Of a stretch of DNA of 64,000 nt, positions 10,866 through 22,932 are shown in pieces (position 1 is the stretch's first letter; every line of letters begins with the position of its first letter). The position numbers were made by a program, and so were the translations under genes. Origin of the DNA: Ornithodoros turicata (Eukaryota; Arthropoda; Arachnida; Ixodida; Argasidae). The notes beneath the pieces are model-generated. The model was not told where the DNA came from. It saw only the letters and a list, made by a program, of their open reading frames with translations, and made no database searches. The DNA is taken from positions 49,270,841-49,334,840 of the forward strand of contig NC_088206.1 in the NCBI RefSeq assembly GCF_037126465.1. Reading direction: 5' to 3'.

Positions 10866-11508
10866 TTTTAACGTAACGCGTTACATGTGATTGCTTTACT
10901 TGTAATCAATTACATTTTGGAGCAAACAATTTTTCGAGCACTCTGATTACAATTTTGATATATCAATTTTTTTTGGCAGAGACTGACTCACGAAAAATGA
11001 TCCGCGACAAAATCCCTGCGCCTCAGTTGAGGTAATGACCGTAAGTCATCGTAATAGCCTCCTGGAATTTCAGGATCTCTACCCCTAATCTTTCCTACTC
11101 TTCGTACCAAAGCGTGCTGTGTTCGGTCTTCGGTGTGCTGTCTGCCGTATAGGTCGTGCTTCGGAATTCTAGTGATACATTTAGAAGTTAAAATAGCAAT
11201 ATTGTTTGACACATTTGTTGAGTCATATAAAAGAAAATTGTTGACTTCTCACGCGCGATTCTTTCGTGTTATCTCAGCTGTTGCAGTCAATTGGGAGTTC
11301 AACTTTTTTCTTATTTTGTTAGGGACAAGATGCGGAAATTTTAGTATGAATTAAAAGTAACAGCCCGTGTAATGCGTTACTTTTGTACTCTTTACACAAT
11401 TACATTTCGCGTTGAATAATTTGTGACGGTAATGAGTTACTTTCGCAAGAAGAGTAACGGTAACGGCAATTAATTACTTCTTGAAGTAAGAGCACAATTA
11501 TCTGGTGA
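10866..11508. mobile_element. GTTAC-rich hAT-like non-autonomous element
   Basis: Both ends are packed with GTAAC/TTACT repeats in mirrored arrangement (left GTAACGCGTTACATG and TTGTAATCAATTAC, right TAATGCGTTACTTTTG and GGTAACGGCAATTAATTAC). The middle is ordinary AT-rich DNA without a transposase frame. A related copy is at 61259-62349. The target duplication is unclear: GTGAGC occurs at both edges but slightly out of register. Confidence 0.5.
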
Positions 11509-11576
11509 GCTATCAAGTTATCACCATAGCTTCATTTCGGGAAAGACTGAGATGTGTGTTTGCAAATCCTTTGTGA

Positions 11577-12225
11577 ATGCGGTTTCGTTCTTTCTTCCAG
11601 TTTGAGGTAGAGATTAAAGGCGGTAAGAACTCCTACCTGCATGTGTTTAGTTACAGGTGTAGTGGGTGTAATATTGTTTTTCTACGCTTCGTAATTCTGT
11701 TTACAATTTATTCTTCAATACTTGTCCTTCATAACGTGTGCAGCGTTAATACAAAAATGCACTTTTTTTCGGATGCGGACGAGTAGACGCACCGCCATCC
11801 AGACACCTCTATCCATTGTTGCGTCATCTGAAGGATTGTAGCACCCAATCAGACACCAACGCGGAGGTACACATAACATTCTGCTCTACACTCTTAAAAA
11901 TGAACTTCACCACATGGCACGCATGGCATTTGTTGAAAACAGGATGTGGAGCCCATTTTGTAGCCATAATGCAGTATGTACATACATACATAATAGGCCC
12001 CGCCTTCCGATATCAAATCAACAAATCAGGAGCTAGAACGTTGTCATTAGGGGTGATGGTTGGCTAGCAGCGTGCTGTATGAAGCAGCTGCACGTGGTGA
12101 AGATACAGACCTATCAGATTCATCTATACCAAAGGTGTCACAGCCAACAACTTAAAATCTCGGTTTGGAGCCGACACAGTCGGCGGGTTAGCTTGGTAGA
12201 GTTCATAGCCGCTGTAAGGGCCGAA
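11577..12225 (+). repeat. Dispersed repeat, copy 1 (inverse copy at 23455-24170)
   Basis: From TTTGAGGTAG-like sequence through the block GTAGCACCCAATCAGAC to GCCGACACAGTCGGC, this stretch matches the reverse complement of 23455-24170 in order and spacing. Both copies carry the foldback MITE at the same internal place, so the MITE was present before the unit was copied. No transposase or RT frame was seen, and the mode of movement is unknown. Confidence 0.6.
11889..12085. mobile_element. Foldback MITE (CACTCTTAAA family), copy 1, decayed right end
   Basis: Starts CACTCTTAAAAATGAACTT just after TA (11887-11888). It contains CAACAAATCAGGAGC and GATGGTTGGCTAGCAGCG, the mirrored right arm of the family. 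The right terminus has been lost. Confidence 0.6.
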
Positions 12226-13309
12226 AAAAACGAACGGTAATTTTATTATATTAGTTAATTTATTATCTGGCAGAGTTATCTGAAATACTGAGAACGCGAA
12301 GGAAACAGTAAGCGGCGGGTGATCGTTTTTCTTCCGTGGCATCTTGCATTAACTTGACGGGGAACTGAGCTCGGCCGACAATTTGCGCGCCTCGAAACGA
12401 CCATTTTCGTCATTTTTCTGTTTTTTTAGCTATTGCCAAAGCAGAAGGGAATGTACTTTGCAATGCAATGGGGGTAAATCCGACCTGTGCTTTCTGTTTC
12501 TGTAAAAATAAGAAATCAAATAAAAACTGGTGGTTGACTTGGTAAATTTCGAAGATCAATTAGCAAAATGTGATTTCTCGCGAATTAAATTGGATAAAAG
12601 CGCTCAGAAGTAATGGTAAAATCTCCCCCGAGATAAACAGCGTTGCGCCCGTAATGTTCAGACAAGTGAATTTTTCAAAACGATTTTTTTATCACGTGCG
12701 GTGAAGCATCCTGTATATATTTGCGAATATTTTTGTTATCACCTATAGCCGTGATTGACACAATAAGCAAATAAGTATACTGTGCTTCTACTGCTTCACT
12801 TCCACTTTTCAAATTCTTCAGTTACCGACGCCATATCAAGGCTTTCTGGGGGGGGGGGGGTGATGTTTGGGAGTGGTGCGGTCAGCCTGATCGTAATTGG
12901 AGGAACGGTGCACCAAGCAGAGTGGGAAAATAAGGGAAGGGTGAAAGAGGGCGGGGAAAGACGACGGTGGTGCAGGAGAAGGAGGGTTGTGCAGTCCCTC
13001 TTGGTCTGGGTTTCAGATAGTTCCGGAGGATTACTCACCAGACAAAACACGCGAGTATCACTCCTTCAAGGCTTCATCAAGCCTTCATTCAGATGCTCCC
13101 TGTACCAGGGAAACCGCCAGCATGATTAGCAAAGTTACCCAATGAGAGACTTACGGAAATAAAGTAGTCGTTGTCGCGAGACGCGGTTGTTTCTGAACGA
13201 GTGGTAATAACTCCATTCCTTCCCCAATATCTGTTTATTCGGGTAGTGAGAAGAGAGGTAAATATTTCCGAAATTATAGAGATAAACATGAGATTTTAAA
13301 GGAACGTAA
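12226..13309. other. No supported gene
   Basis: AT-rich DNA, a G-run at 12849-12860, and short frames on both strands without family or splice support. Confidence 0.4.
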
Positions 13310-13723
13310 TTTAGTTATTCTAACTGGTTACCACCAGCGGCATGGCCGAGCGGGCCAACGAGCGGGCGTCCCGCTCATTGATGGTAGACTGAGAGGTGGT
13401 GGGTTCGAATCCTACCACCGGCTGTGCTGTCTGAGGTTTTCCCTGGGTTTTCCGAATAGTACTTTCCAGACGAATTTCGGGCACAGTTCCGCCTGAAGTC
13501 GGCCCAGGACGCATACTAACACCTGTCTCCCACTCCTTCTTGCTGTTCTTTCTCCGTCCGTCCACATCTGTACGCCGCTCATAGCCACAGTTGCTTCGCG
13601 GCGCTATAACACGGAATAAAAAATAACTGGTTGCCGAATCAGGTGACTAGTTACGGTTGATAGTTACTTTCTGAGGGAAAGTAATTAACTAGAGTTACCT
13701 TCTCAAGTTACTTCCCAAGACTG
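13310..13723. mobile_element. Fragment of a GTTAC-rich hAT-like element, split by a SINE
   Basis: After the SINE the sequence continues with TAACTGGTTGCC, AGTTACTTTC and ends CTTCCCAAGACTG. The latter matches the right end of the element at 16611-17306 (TACTACCCAAGACTG). The left part is hard to bound. Confidence 0.4.
13333..13623 (+). mobile_element. tRNA-derived SINE with tail type 2
   Basis: Head has A box TGGCCGAGCGGG and B box GGTTCGAATCC with a long variable-arm spacing, as in a type II (Leu/Ser-like) tRNA. It is followed by the SINE body (TTTTCCCTGGGTTTTCC, then AGTCGGCCCAGGACGCAT) and a 3' part with CGCCGCTCATAGCCACAG and GCGGCGCTATAACACG. TAACTGGTT is repeated on both sides (13321-13329 and 13624-13632) as the target duplication. 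Confidence 0.8.
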
Positions 13724-14648
13724 TTCGAGAGCATACCTTCTTAACTCTCGGTGGGGAGGAGCAAAACGTGTGCTCGACATACCTGATTTTAATCCCTCTC
13801 TTCTTCTAAGCGCTCTACAGTAGCGGGCTCACTTACGAATAATGAACTGACTGTCCCACTTTAACAACCTAAGTTGTAAATTATTTTAAATTATTTAACT
13901 TTAAAACTTACGTGCATGCCTCAATTCAGCTCAATTTGGAGTTGAAATGGGCGACACCCAACCAACGGGAGGGCATGGAGCCCGGGTGTTTCGGAGGTCC
14001 CTGCTTATTCGCCCCATACGCCTATGACAATGTGACGAGTTAAGCGGATGCTGCTCCTCTAATTGCGTCCCTCAAGTGGGGAGCAGAATAGCTCGAGTTT
14101 CCGTCATTTAATCGGGGTCAATTGCAGTTGATCCAAACGTTGGACCGAACAATGACGGCGACTACCGCAACTGTCGTGTGACCTTAGCTGCTGAAAAATT
14201 GTCTCCTTAAACGGTCCTGTTTTGTATTCCTGCTGTGTAACGCAACAATTAGTGAGCGAAACCGCCATTTTCTGCCGAAAGCGCGGGCAAGGTCGTCGTT
14301 CGAAGTTTATGTCGTGAAGAAAGCTGTTGACCACGTACAGGGAACTGCGCATATCTCACACCAAGGAACGTAAGTTTGCGAGTTCATTATGGAACATGTT
14401 AAATTGTCTATTTTCTGCTGGATCTGTAGCCGTTGTTACATAAGCGCGACAGAAACGGGTCGAGTTGGTTTATCGCAGCAAATCCTCTCCCATCAGGCCA
14501 TGTCAACCAATCTTCTAGTAATCTTCTAGCTCATGTAATCGTGGCTTCTGTCATCTATGCACCTTAAAACAGAGGGGGAGGGGGGATCGGCTAGCCGTTG
14601 CCTAAAAACAGAACTTCGCTGCATAACACGTTGAAGGCCAATCAATCA
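13724..14648. other. No supported gene; possible promoter-like motif near 14270
   Basis: A minus-strand AAAATGGCGG (near 14270) begins a short open frame, but no splice donor or family match follows, so it is not called a gene. A partial MITE end (AAAACAGAACTTCGC) lies near 14607. Confidence 0.3.
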
Positions 14649-14850
14649 CACTCTTAAAACAGAGTTTCACTTCATAACACGCTCCTAGCCATACACCATT
14701 CCGAGTGACATCGTTCTGCCCCCTGATTTGTTAATTAAAAACGCGAGGCGTACGCCTTTCTGTGACACTTTTGTAGTTCTGCTAATTGTCATAAAAAGGC
14801 GTACGCCCCGCACTTTCCACGAATCAGGAGCGATAACGATCTCATTTCGT
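14649..14850. mobile_element. Foldback MITE, copy 2
   Basis: Begins CACTCTTAAAACAGAG after CA. It contains AGGCGTACGCCTTTC and its mirrored AAAAAGGCGTACGCC, then AATCAGGAGCGATAACG. The right terminus is missing. Confidence 0.55.
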
Positions 14851-16610
14851 CATTCCGTCTCAGTCCGTGCATTGACTGTGGGGTCTCCGACAATGTGGCG
14901 CATATCGGATACAGGGAAGCTAAGTCACGTGTTTTCTTTCCACGAGTACTTAATGCGGTTTTTAAATAAACACGCTCTCCTTCTCCGTGTACGTCGTCAG
15001 CGACATTTCATTTCGAAACATGATCAGTGTCCAACAGGGAGTGTAATGGAAGCGCGCGTAATATATTTTTGGTCGACCGTGCGCGCCGATGGCCGGCGAC
15101 TTCAGATTTGTGATTGTGTGTAGGGTTGTCTTGCGACTTTTAACTTGTCTCTGAGGATTAACATAGTTGTTCTAAACCACCATGTGGTTCACTTCTTAGA
15201 ATGTGTGTTTTTCGCCTGAGAACTGAAAGAAAACATACGAGAGTTGCCGCGGTGTCCGTAACTTCTGAAAGTCGTCTGCTCACGCCGGTGCACTAGCGCG
15301 CGCAAAAGCAGACGATTTCTGTATCCTATCACGGACTTCCCCGCCGGGCCACGTGGCCGTTCTTACTGTTGCCAACTCAGATCGCGGCATGCTCTGCAAT
15401 CTTTATCAATTTAATTCGGTTATTTAATAACCGTGACATGTTTTGTCGCGTAAATTCGCAGTACTCCATTTGCAACAAAGGGCAATCGTATGGTACACTT
15501 TATGAGAGGGGCAGGCGGTACGAGACCGTCCCTTTAAACCGGGGGGAGGGGGGGCGGACCGGGCTCGATGGTGAAGGGCAGCTGAAGGCTTGCAACCCTC
15601 CTTTATGATCGGTGGGTGACAAGCTCCACCAGTCCCGGCAACAGATTACGCGGTGTATCGGAAGCTGCATCGAACCACGTGAAGACGACGACCGTATCAT
15701 CAGAAGTTCTTTGTATTCTTTTCACTCGGAATGCGCAGGCTCAGATGCATAAGATCCTCGATGCACGCTCTGAAATGGAACTTATTGATTTATTGGAATT
15801 GGAGCGTATTTTGTGTTGAAGTTTTGTTTTTGGAGTGGTCATGTTAAGTTCACCTGAGCCCATTCGTCCGCTTCCCGGGTAGCTGTGAATTCTCGAGACA
15901 CTCTTCTTGGATGGTACGAGTCTTGTGTACCAAGTACTCCTCTTTATAGAATGATTGCATACTCTTCGGGAAGCACAACTAGATCGCGTTGCTGGGGGTA
16001 AACGGCTGAAATGCCTCCGACCGCGCAACTTTGAATCAGGAGTAATCTGTGCTGGATCCTTTATGACTAGAATCCTCAGCGGGACAGTTACCGGCGGTTC
16101 GAGGGCTGTGTTTTATGGCCATCTTGTTGGTTTTTCAATGAGTCATCTCTTCGGGATGACGAGAAAGTGAGAAACAGGGCCGTAAGGCCACGAGAGGGAG
16201 ACACTATAGGCGTAGGTATTGAGTTGCTCCTTCGCATAAACCGAGGGTGCGCTCCAGTCTCAGGTTTTAATGGGTGACACTGAGCTTTATTTAGTACCGG
16301 GGGACATTTGGGTTATGTGCGGGGTGAGTCCCGCTTATAGCAGCCGCCTTCTTGTTTATGTACGTCGATGTAATCCTCGCGCATAATCGAGCTGGCCCGG
16401 TGGTGGACCAGTCCGATGCTAATCCGATTGGTATGGGGCGCCACGATTGGTTCGGTCACGTTGCTGACTCTTCATCCACTCGAGGTGACGTCAGTGCACC
16501 AACATCAATTTAATGTTTTGTGCATTTGCTCTATAAGAAGGGCGATTCCTATCTTTCTCACTTTGGCTTAGGCGTTATATACGCGTTATGGCATTGCTCC
16601 TGCGCTATAT
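14851..16610. other. No supported gene
   Basis: GC-moderate DNA with several short frames. None has matching splice sites or recognisable motifs. A G-rich run lies at 15541-15555. Confidence 0.35.
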
Positions 16611-17306
16611 CAGCCATGGGTAAGTTACTCAAAAGAAATAACTACTTTATAGTTACAGTTAGCCAACACGGTGGGAGTTAGTCTTATACCCTAGCCACAC
16701 GGCTAACTGAATGCATTAAACGGAATGCCAGTAACTTCACCTCCTAACCCGAGTGGCTCGAGACTACCATCTCCATTTTTTTCTTTTAAAATCAATCAAT
16801 CAATCAATCACCTCCTAACCAACCATAATCTCACATCGTTCTCTTCCCTCATTTCTTGAAAACAGGAAACGTGCGCCTTGTCTGTTACAATTATGTCCCG
16901 CATAATTGTAACAGAAATCCGTCACAATAACAGTTTTCATCCTTTTTCATTTATAGAAATACCAACAGGACTGCAATTGTGTGAGGTGCAAGCTTGATGG
17001 CCCCCCTTTAGCAGTACAGTGACACTCCCCAAGGAGCTGCATATTGCATCTGTGATCAGATCATATATGTAATGTTATGTTGTGTGTGCATAGTAGTTTC
17101 GTTCCGGACTTCAGTATTGTCGTCGTTGTACTGTACCGTGTGATGTCTAAGTATAGGTCGTTAACTTTACATTCTACAGTTACTTTAACTAAAGGCGGCA
17201 ACTAGTTACAATTATAAGTTACTTTTGTAGAAAAATAACTGGTTACTGCAAAAAGTAACTACGGTTACAAGTTACTTGCAACCTCTATAGTTACTACCCA
17301 AGACTG
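16611..17306. mobile_element. GTTAC-rich hAT-like non-autonomous element
   Basis: Left end CAGCCATGGGTAAGTTACT and right end (reverse) CAGTCTTGGGTAGTAACT form an imperfect TIR starting CAG, with subterminal GTTAC motifs. Flanking octamers CGCTATAT and CGATACAA match at five of eight positions, compatible with an aged 8-bp duplication. The interior includes (ATCA)n at 16795-16810 and has no transposase frame. Confidence 0.5.
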
Positions 17307-18837
17307 CGATACAACATTGAAATGAATAGATACGAAGACAACATCTCGTGCGCTCTAAAAAGCAGGACGCGCTGCTTGTCAATCACCATCCCAAATCACA
17401 TCCTCCTCTCTGCTGATGTGCTGAAAATGAGAGGAACACGCTTTTTTATGACACGGTGACAGATGGAGTATGCCCGGCGCTGTCCTCAAGTCAAATTCCA
17501 TAACGGTATCATTCTGTTATCTGGTTGGCCTTGAGTATGTTGCGCAGCATTTTGTGAAGTTTATTTTTAAAAGGCCAGCCAATGTCGACAGCCGGACCTA
17601 TACGGTCCGTCCAGAATGGTTGTAGAGAGAGAAGCTGAGAAGAGGAGAGCAGAGAGGAGAAAAACGGAAGAAGTTGCAAAGGCTACGGAACGCCTATAAA
17701 GCTATCGCGTCTACATGCGTTTGGCAGAGGGTCAAAGACGCAGCCAATTTTATTTTCAGAGTTCATATCTCGTAAAATTCCGGGAATGCATCAGTTTTAT
17801 CGCACACTTTGCAAATATACCGACGATGACGCGAGCGGTCTTCATCCAAATTTGTCACGAAGCTCAGGATCTACAAAACACCAACGGGCCAGCGACGGTT
17901 CAGTGATGAGCGTTCCTACACGCACATCCTTAAATTACGGGTTCAATCCTGCATTTACGTTAGCAACCTGGGGGTATAATACAAAATTACGTAGGTAGCC
18001 TTTTTCGGCGTGCTACGTAAACCGTGTTTGTCGTGTGCTGAGATATAAGTGCACGCTAATGACCCCTCAGATGAATCAAATTAGTCCACCGGCCTGGCAG
18101 CCGCCGCATGTGAAACAATAGCAAGCAACGACAAGTTTGACCTCGTGCCTCACCTACTGAGATTAGACTCTCCCCTCTGCAGATCATTGACATTTTTTTT
18201 CGTTGTACAATGGTAGAGCAAACTGGCTTGGATTAACGCATAGAACAGGCACAATTCACTTGAGAACGTGTCGTGTTGTCTGCTTTCTGTTCCGTGTCTC
18301 TGGTTTTATCGTCGTTTTACAATTCACTTCGCCTATCTTGCTGCATATCTGCTTGTACTGCTATTGGGTTCCATGTCGGAAGACAACTAGCATCACAAGT
18401 TCTTTGCTGTGCACCGAAATTTCCGTTCACGCATATTCATTGTCGAAGCGACATGTCTAGGCAACTTGTACCGTGCCATCCAGTTGCTGGAGTCATTGAT
18501 CAGGTTCAACCAGCAACCTTGGAACGGATGCGAGAACACTTCATCGGCTGAACTACCGAGGCCAATGCGAGTACGCAACTCTAAAATATAAGATGTTCAG
18601 AATATTTTATTAACATAATTATCTAATTACACAGGTAACTGCCCAGATTGCACTTTGCTTTTAACTAACAAAATAACAACGCAAATGTTCTACGTGCAAA
18701 CTATCGTTACAAGTATGTCAACCTGCTAAAAATATGTACAATCTACCATTCCTATGTACACATATCAGGCAAAATTCGACTGAAAAATTTGTTGGGATTA
18801 TTTATACTAACACACATGCTGTGATGTTAATTGTGAC
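17307..18837. other. No supported gene
   Basis: Several short frames. An ATGGTTGTAGAG-type purine-rich tract lies at 17615-17690. The end at 18838-18895 is a fragment of the foldback MITE right arm (AAGGCGTGCGTCCG, CACAAGTCAGGGACC). Confidence 0.35.
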
Positions 18838-18905
18838 GAAAAGGCGTGCGTCCGTACTTCCCACAAGTCAGGGACCCTAACTTCAACTTGTCGTTATCTC
18901 ATAAC

Positions 18906-19162
18906 GCGGTGGTGGTGCTGCTGCTGCTGAAAGGCCTCGCCGTTGTCGGTCTCACAGAGGTGGGCAACGTCACGACTGATGCCCTTGGGGATGTGCGTCC
19001 TGGGCCGACTTCTAAGGGAACTGTGCCGACGTATGTCTGAAAGCGTCTGAGGAAAACCCAAGAAAAACCCCAGACAGCACAGCCGGCACCGGGATTAGAA
19101 CCCGGGTGCCTCCCAGTCTCGACGTGACATGGCCAGCACGCTAACCACTGAGCCACGCTGGT
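18906..19162 (-). mobile_element. tRNA-derived SINE with LINE-like tail (type 1)
   Basis: Minus strand: A box TGGCTCAGTGGTT, B box GGTTCTAATCC, body CTGTGCTGTCTGGGG and AAGTCGGCCCAGGACGCA. The tail CGTGACGTTGCCCACCTC, then CGACAACGGCGAGG, ends in CAGCAGCAGCACCACC. ATCTCATAAC (18896-18905) and ATCCCATAAC (19163-19172) are the target duplication. The tail closely resembles the 3' end of the LINE just upstream (19197-22580). Confidence 0.8.
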
Positions 19163-19196
19163 ATCCCATAACTTAAACGCATCACTTCGGCCAGTG

Positions 19197-22100
19197 GGGG
19201 GGGGGGGGGGGGGTTATGGCAGGATAGGCTCGCCGTTGTTGGCCACACAGAAGTGGGCGTCGTCACGACTATAGCCAAAAAAAGAAAAGGAAAACGCATA
19301 GCAAAACAAAACACAAAGGAAGGACGGACGGATGGAGGATAGAGGAGGTTGAAGGATGGGGATGCGGTGAGGTGCACGAGTTCATCGGGGAGAGTACAGT
19401 ATTAGATGGGTCGATCAGCAAGGCCAGTCTTCAGCAGGAAGAGAGTGAGGTTTCTTGCTTTGACGGAACGTTCGGCAGAAGAACCAGCGGGGTAGAGGAT
19501 GTCTGCTAGCGAGCCCGAGGTGGAGCGAGGGAGATGTGTTTCGCGCGCAGAATGGTATGCTCGGCAGTCTCGCAGGATGTGTTCGATTGTTTCGGGTTGT
19601 TGACAGTGGCCACAGCAGGCGTCACCCCTAGTGCCTATCTTGAACAGCTGAGAATTGGTGAACGCGCACCCAGTGCGGAGCCTATGGAGCATGGTCTGGA
19701 TGCTTCGAGGAAGATTTTTCGTGGGAAGAGGAGGGCGATTATGATGCATGATGTCCCGTATTCCAGGGTGGCGCTGTTCGACAAGGAGCTGAACAGACAT
19801 CTGCCTGTCGGCGTCGTCCGGAGTTGGCAAAACATTGCTGCAGCCCAGGTGTGCCGAGGACGCCAGCTGGTCCGCCCTTTCGTTGCCGCCGACACCGACG
19901 TGGGACGGTATCCATTGGAAGGCGATATCGCCTCCAGCTTGTTTATGTTGGGCGCACGATCTTCTGATGCTTCGCGCTAAGACGTTGTCACACATGGGGT
20001 TCATCACGTCCCATAGAGCGCTTCTCGAGTCTGTGAGTAGGACTGCTCTGGCAAACCCTCGTACCTGGACCGCAGCAGCTGCATGTAGGAGAGCCAGGAG
20101 CTCAGCAGTCGTGGAGGATATCGGGTAACGCGATGATCTCCCTTGCCAGGACACGTTCACTGACGGGATGTGGAAGGCACACGTGGCACTTTTGGTACGA
20201 TCGTCAATAGAGCCATCAGTGAATACCAGAGTATGTGAGTGGTAGACGTCAGTTATGAGGTTCTCAGCTACCGTTCTAGCGACCAGGGGGCTACATTCCC
20301 TCTTTTTATGAAGGCCCGGAACGTCGAGCGTTACACCCGGTACAAACTCTCGCCATGGCACTGAAGGTAACCCAGCAGGATGTTGAGGCGATCGCTCACT
20401 GTGGGCCAGGGCGCTAGTAGCGTATACGCTGGCCAAGCGGCCGAGAGACGTGTGTGACCTTTTTACGAGGGCAGAAAAAAGAGAGTGCTTGCTTCTGGAC
20501 GTGGCCAAGTTGTCTAAGTGGCGGAGCCCCCTAAGCTCGGAGTGGATACTGACAGGCTTTTCCTTGGCTTCCAGGTAGGTCTGGGTAATGCCAGAAAAGC
20601 TGGGTATTCCAAGCGCCGTTCTTATCCCTGCCCGATGGAGCCGCTCAAGAGCCTGCCATTGTGAAGGTCCCAGATCCACGTACGGCGACACGTACAGGAT
20701 ACGGGAGAGAATGAGGGCTTTGTGTAGCTTGAGCAGCGAACTTGAACTGCAGCCCCATGATTTGCCACTGATCCTTCGGAGTAAATTAAGAGTCTTCTTG
20801 CCTTTACACACCGTTTGGCTTACTAGCCTAGACCAGCGTAAAGAGCTGTCAATGGTGACACCAAGGTAACGACAAACCTCACATCTTGGGATGGGGGTGC
20901 TGTTGATGGAGAGATTAGGGAAACCCTTGCCCACGTACTTTCGGCGGGGAATGCAAACCAAGCATTGAGATTTTTCTGGAGATACGACAAGCCCCCTTTC
21001 AAGAAGAGCCGCACTGAGGCCGTTCAATGCAATTTCGGCGGTGTCACGAAGCTTCTCCTTGTTGTCTCCCACAACGCGGAGGCAGATATCGTCCGCGTAG
21101 ATGGTAAGCTGAAGGGTATACGGAGATGGGCGAATCCTGCGGTGGACACCAGCCATGATCAGGTTGAATAGAGTAGGAGAGAGAACACTGCCCTGTGGGA
21201 CCCCACGTTCGAACTTTTTCTTTGAGCTCATGCGCCCATTGACGCACACATCGAACGTACGGGCAGAGAGAAAGTCCCAGAGGTATCTCAGCAGGCGGCC
21301 CTCGATACAAGCACCTTGTATCGCAGCGAAACATGCTGCGTGAGTGACAGAGCCGTAGGCCTGCTTTACATCAAGGAACAGAGCGAGGGCAAATGCATTT
21401 GACTCCCTTGCCTCTTTGAGCGATGTAGTCACTTCAGCGATGGCGTCAGATGCAGACCAACCCTTCCGAAAAGCTGTAATGTGTTCGGGGAAGTGATTGT
21501 CGCGCTCCAGGACCCAACACAGTCTCTTGTGAATTATCCGTTCCAATAGCTTGCCGACACATGAGGTTAGAGCAATAGGACGGTAGGAGGACAACTGCGA
21601 GGGGGGTCTACCCTTCTTGAGGACTGGAATCACCCTAGCATGCTTCCAGTCAGACGGTATGGCCCCAGAGGTCCAGACAGAATTGTAGAGATGAAGGAGA
21701 GCCTCCAGCTGCTCTTCACCCAGATTCTTCAGTGCCTGATTGGGGATTCCATCTGGGCCAGCCGCGCTCCGTCGTTTGAGGCTACGAATGGCGTATTTCA
21801 GTTCCGACATGGTGATATCGTCGTCCACCGGAGAAGGGTTGGTGACTGACTGGCGAAGTGCGAGGCGGCAATCACTGGAACTGGCGGTCTGCGCTAATTC
21901 CCTGGCAAAGTCTTCAGCTATGACCTTCGGATCACGTCGAGACGCGACCGACAGCGTGACGAGCGGGTTTACGGGTTCGGGGAGGCCTTCAATAGCTTTC
22001 AAGGTGCTCCAGACTCTAGTGGTCGGCGTGTGGGCATTGAGGGACCCGCTGAACTGTCGCCACTGAGTCCGCCGTAACTTCAAGCTATATCGTCTGTGGG

Positions 22101-22580
22101 CAGCCGAGACACGCTTATAGGAGATCCAGTCTGCTTGAAGACCTGTCCTCAGAGCCCTCCTTTGTGCCCGTCTACGTGCCGCGCGGAGACTTAGATAATG
22201 AAGATCAGGTGCAGGTCTACGGGCCGGACACGAAATTGTTTTTGAGCTGTTCGCCAGGGAGTTCTGAATACTATCAAGCAAGTTGTCTGTGGTGGCTGCA
22301 GTCAGTCCCTGCCTAAATTTTGCCCAGTTTGTGACAATTTTCGTTCTCCTGGCTTCGCTACTCCGATATGGCGGGGAAAGGAGAATAGGAAAATGGTCCG
22401 AGCCCCATGTGTACGCTTCGGCTTCCCACTTTAGGGTGACATCAGGAGAAACCAGGGTGAGATCAAGGGCATTTACGTAGCGCGGAGGTCTCATGTAGGT
22501 GGGCGAGTCAGTGTTAAGCACCACAAGGTCGCTGGTAGAAAGGTAATCGGCAAGGGCATTCCCTCTTCTACAGTTTTTCC
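19197..22580 (-). mobile_element. 5'-truncated LINE, I-clade-like (RT + RNase H)
   Basis: The insertion is bounded by an exact 14-bp duplication CACTTCGGCCAGTG (19183-19196 and 22581-22594). It holds the RT/RNase H frame, then a roughly 200-bp 3' UTR with TCGTGACGACGCCCACTTC and ACAACGGCGAGCC, and ends in a C-run on the minus strand (G-run 19196-19213). The 5' end is cut inside the endonuclease domain. Truncation plus target duplication fits target-primed reverse transcription. Two further tails of this family lie at 48955-49239 and 53349-53470. Confidence 0.9.
19402..22580 (-). CDS. LINE ORF2: endonuclease C-end, reverse transcriptase, RNase H, CCHC
   Basis: The frame is open from the truncated 5' edge at 22580; the first ATG in frame is at 22524, giving 1040 residues. 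Numbering from that Met, G-S-D-H-F-P-I (41-47) is the end of an AP-type endonuclease. RT motifs follow: A-G-P-D-G-I-P-N (255-262), L-F-L-D-V-K-Q-A-Y (catalytic D385), G-V-P-Q-G-S-V-L-S-P (441-450) and Y-A-D-D (476-479). RNase H shows F-T-D-G-S (D770), T-A-E-L-L (E808), T-D-S-R-S (D832) and N-E-R-A-D (D885), so the D-E-D-D set is complete. A C-x2-C-x7-H-x4-C knuckle sits at 971-987. RT with RNase H and a C-terminal CCHC places it in the I/Jockey group of LINEs. No stop or frameshift is seen, so the insertion looks young, but the missing 5' part makes it unable to move on its own. It acts in the nucleus at target DNA nicks. Confidence 0.93.
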
Positions 22581-22594
22581 CACTTCGGCCAGTG

Positions 22595-22932
22595 ATCCGC
22601 CATGAGCTCTTGCGCGAGCCTATCAGAGCGGCTTTGGAGCGCGCGAACTTTAAATATAACGATATGATCGCTATGTGAAAGCTGAAGATCGGGGCCTAGG
22701 AGTGACAGCAGTATCATTCTGTCCAATGGATGGCCTTCATCATGTTATGTGGTGACATTACCTACTTTACCCCACCCTCCCCCACAAACACTCTTAAAAA
22801 TAGGGGAAATAATGTTTGTTTGTTTGCACGAAAAAAAAAGGGGGCGCCTCCCGACGTCTTCTGCTGTTCCTAACATCTTAATGTCTTAATGTAACATCTT
22901 AATGTGATGTCTTAATCGGCTCGCTGTTGTTT
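22595..22932. other. No gene; fragment of a MITE end near 22789
   Basis: CACTCTTAAAAATAGG (about 22790-22805) is an isolated terminus of the foldback family. The rest is unremarkable, with an A-run at 22831-22839. Confidence 0.4.
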
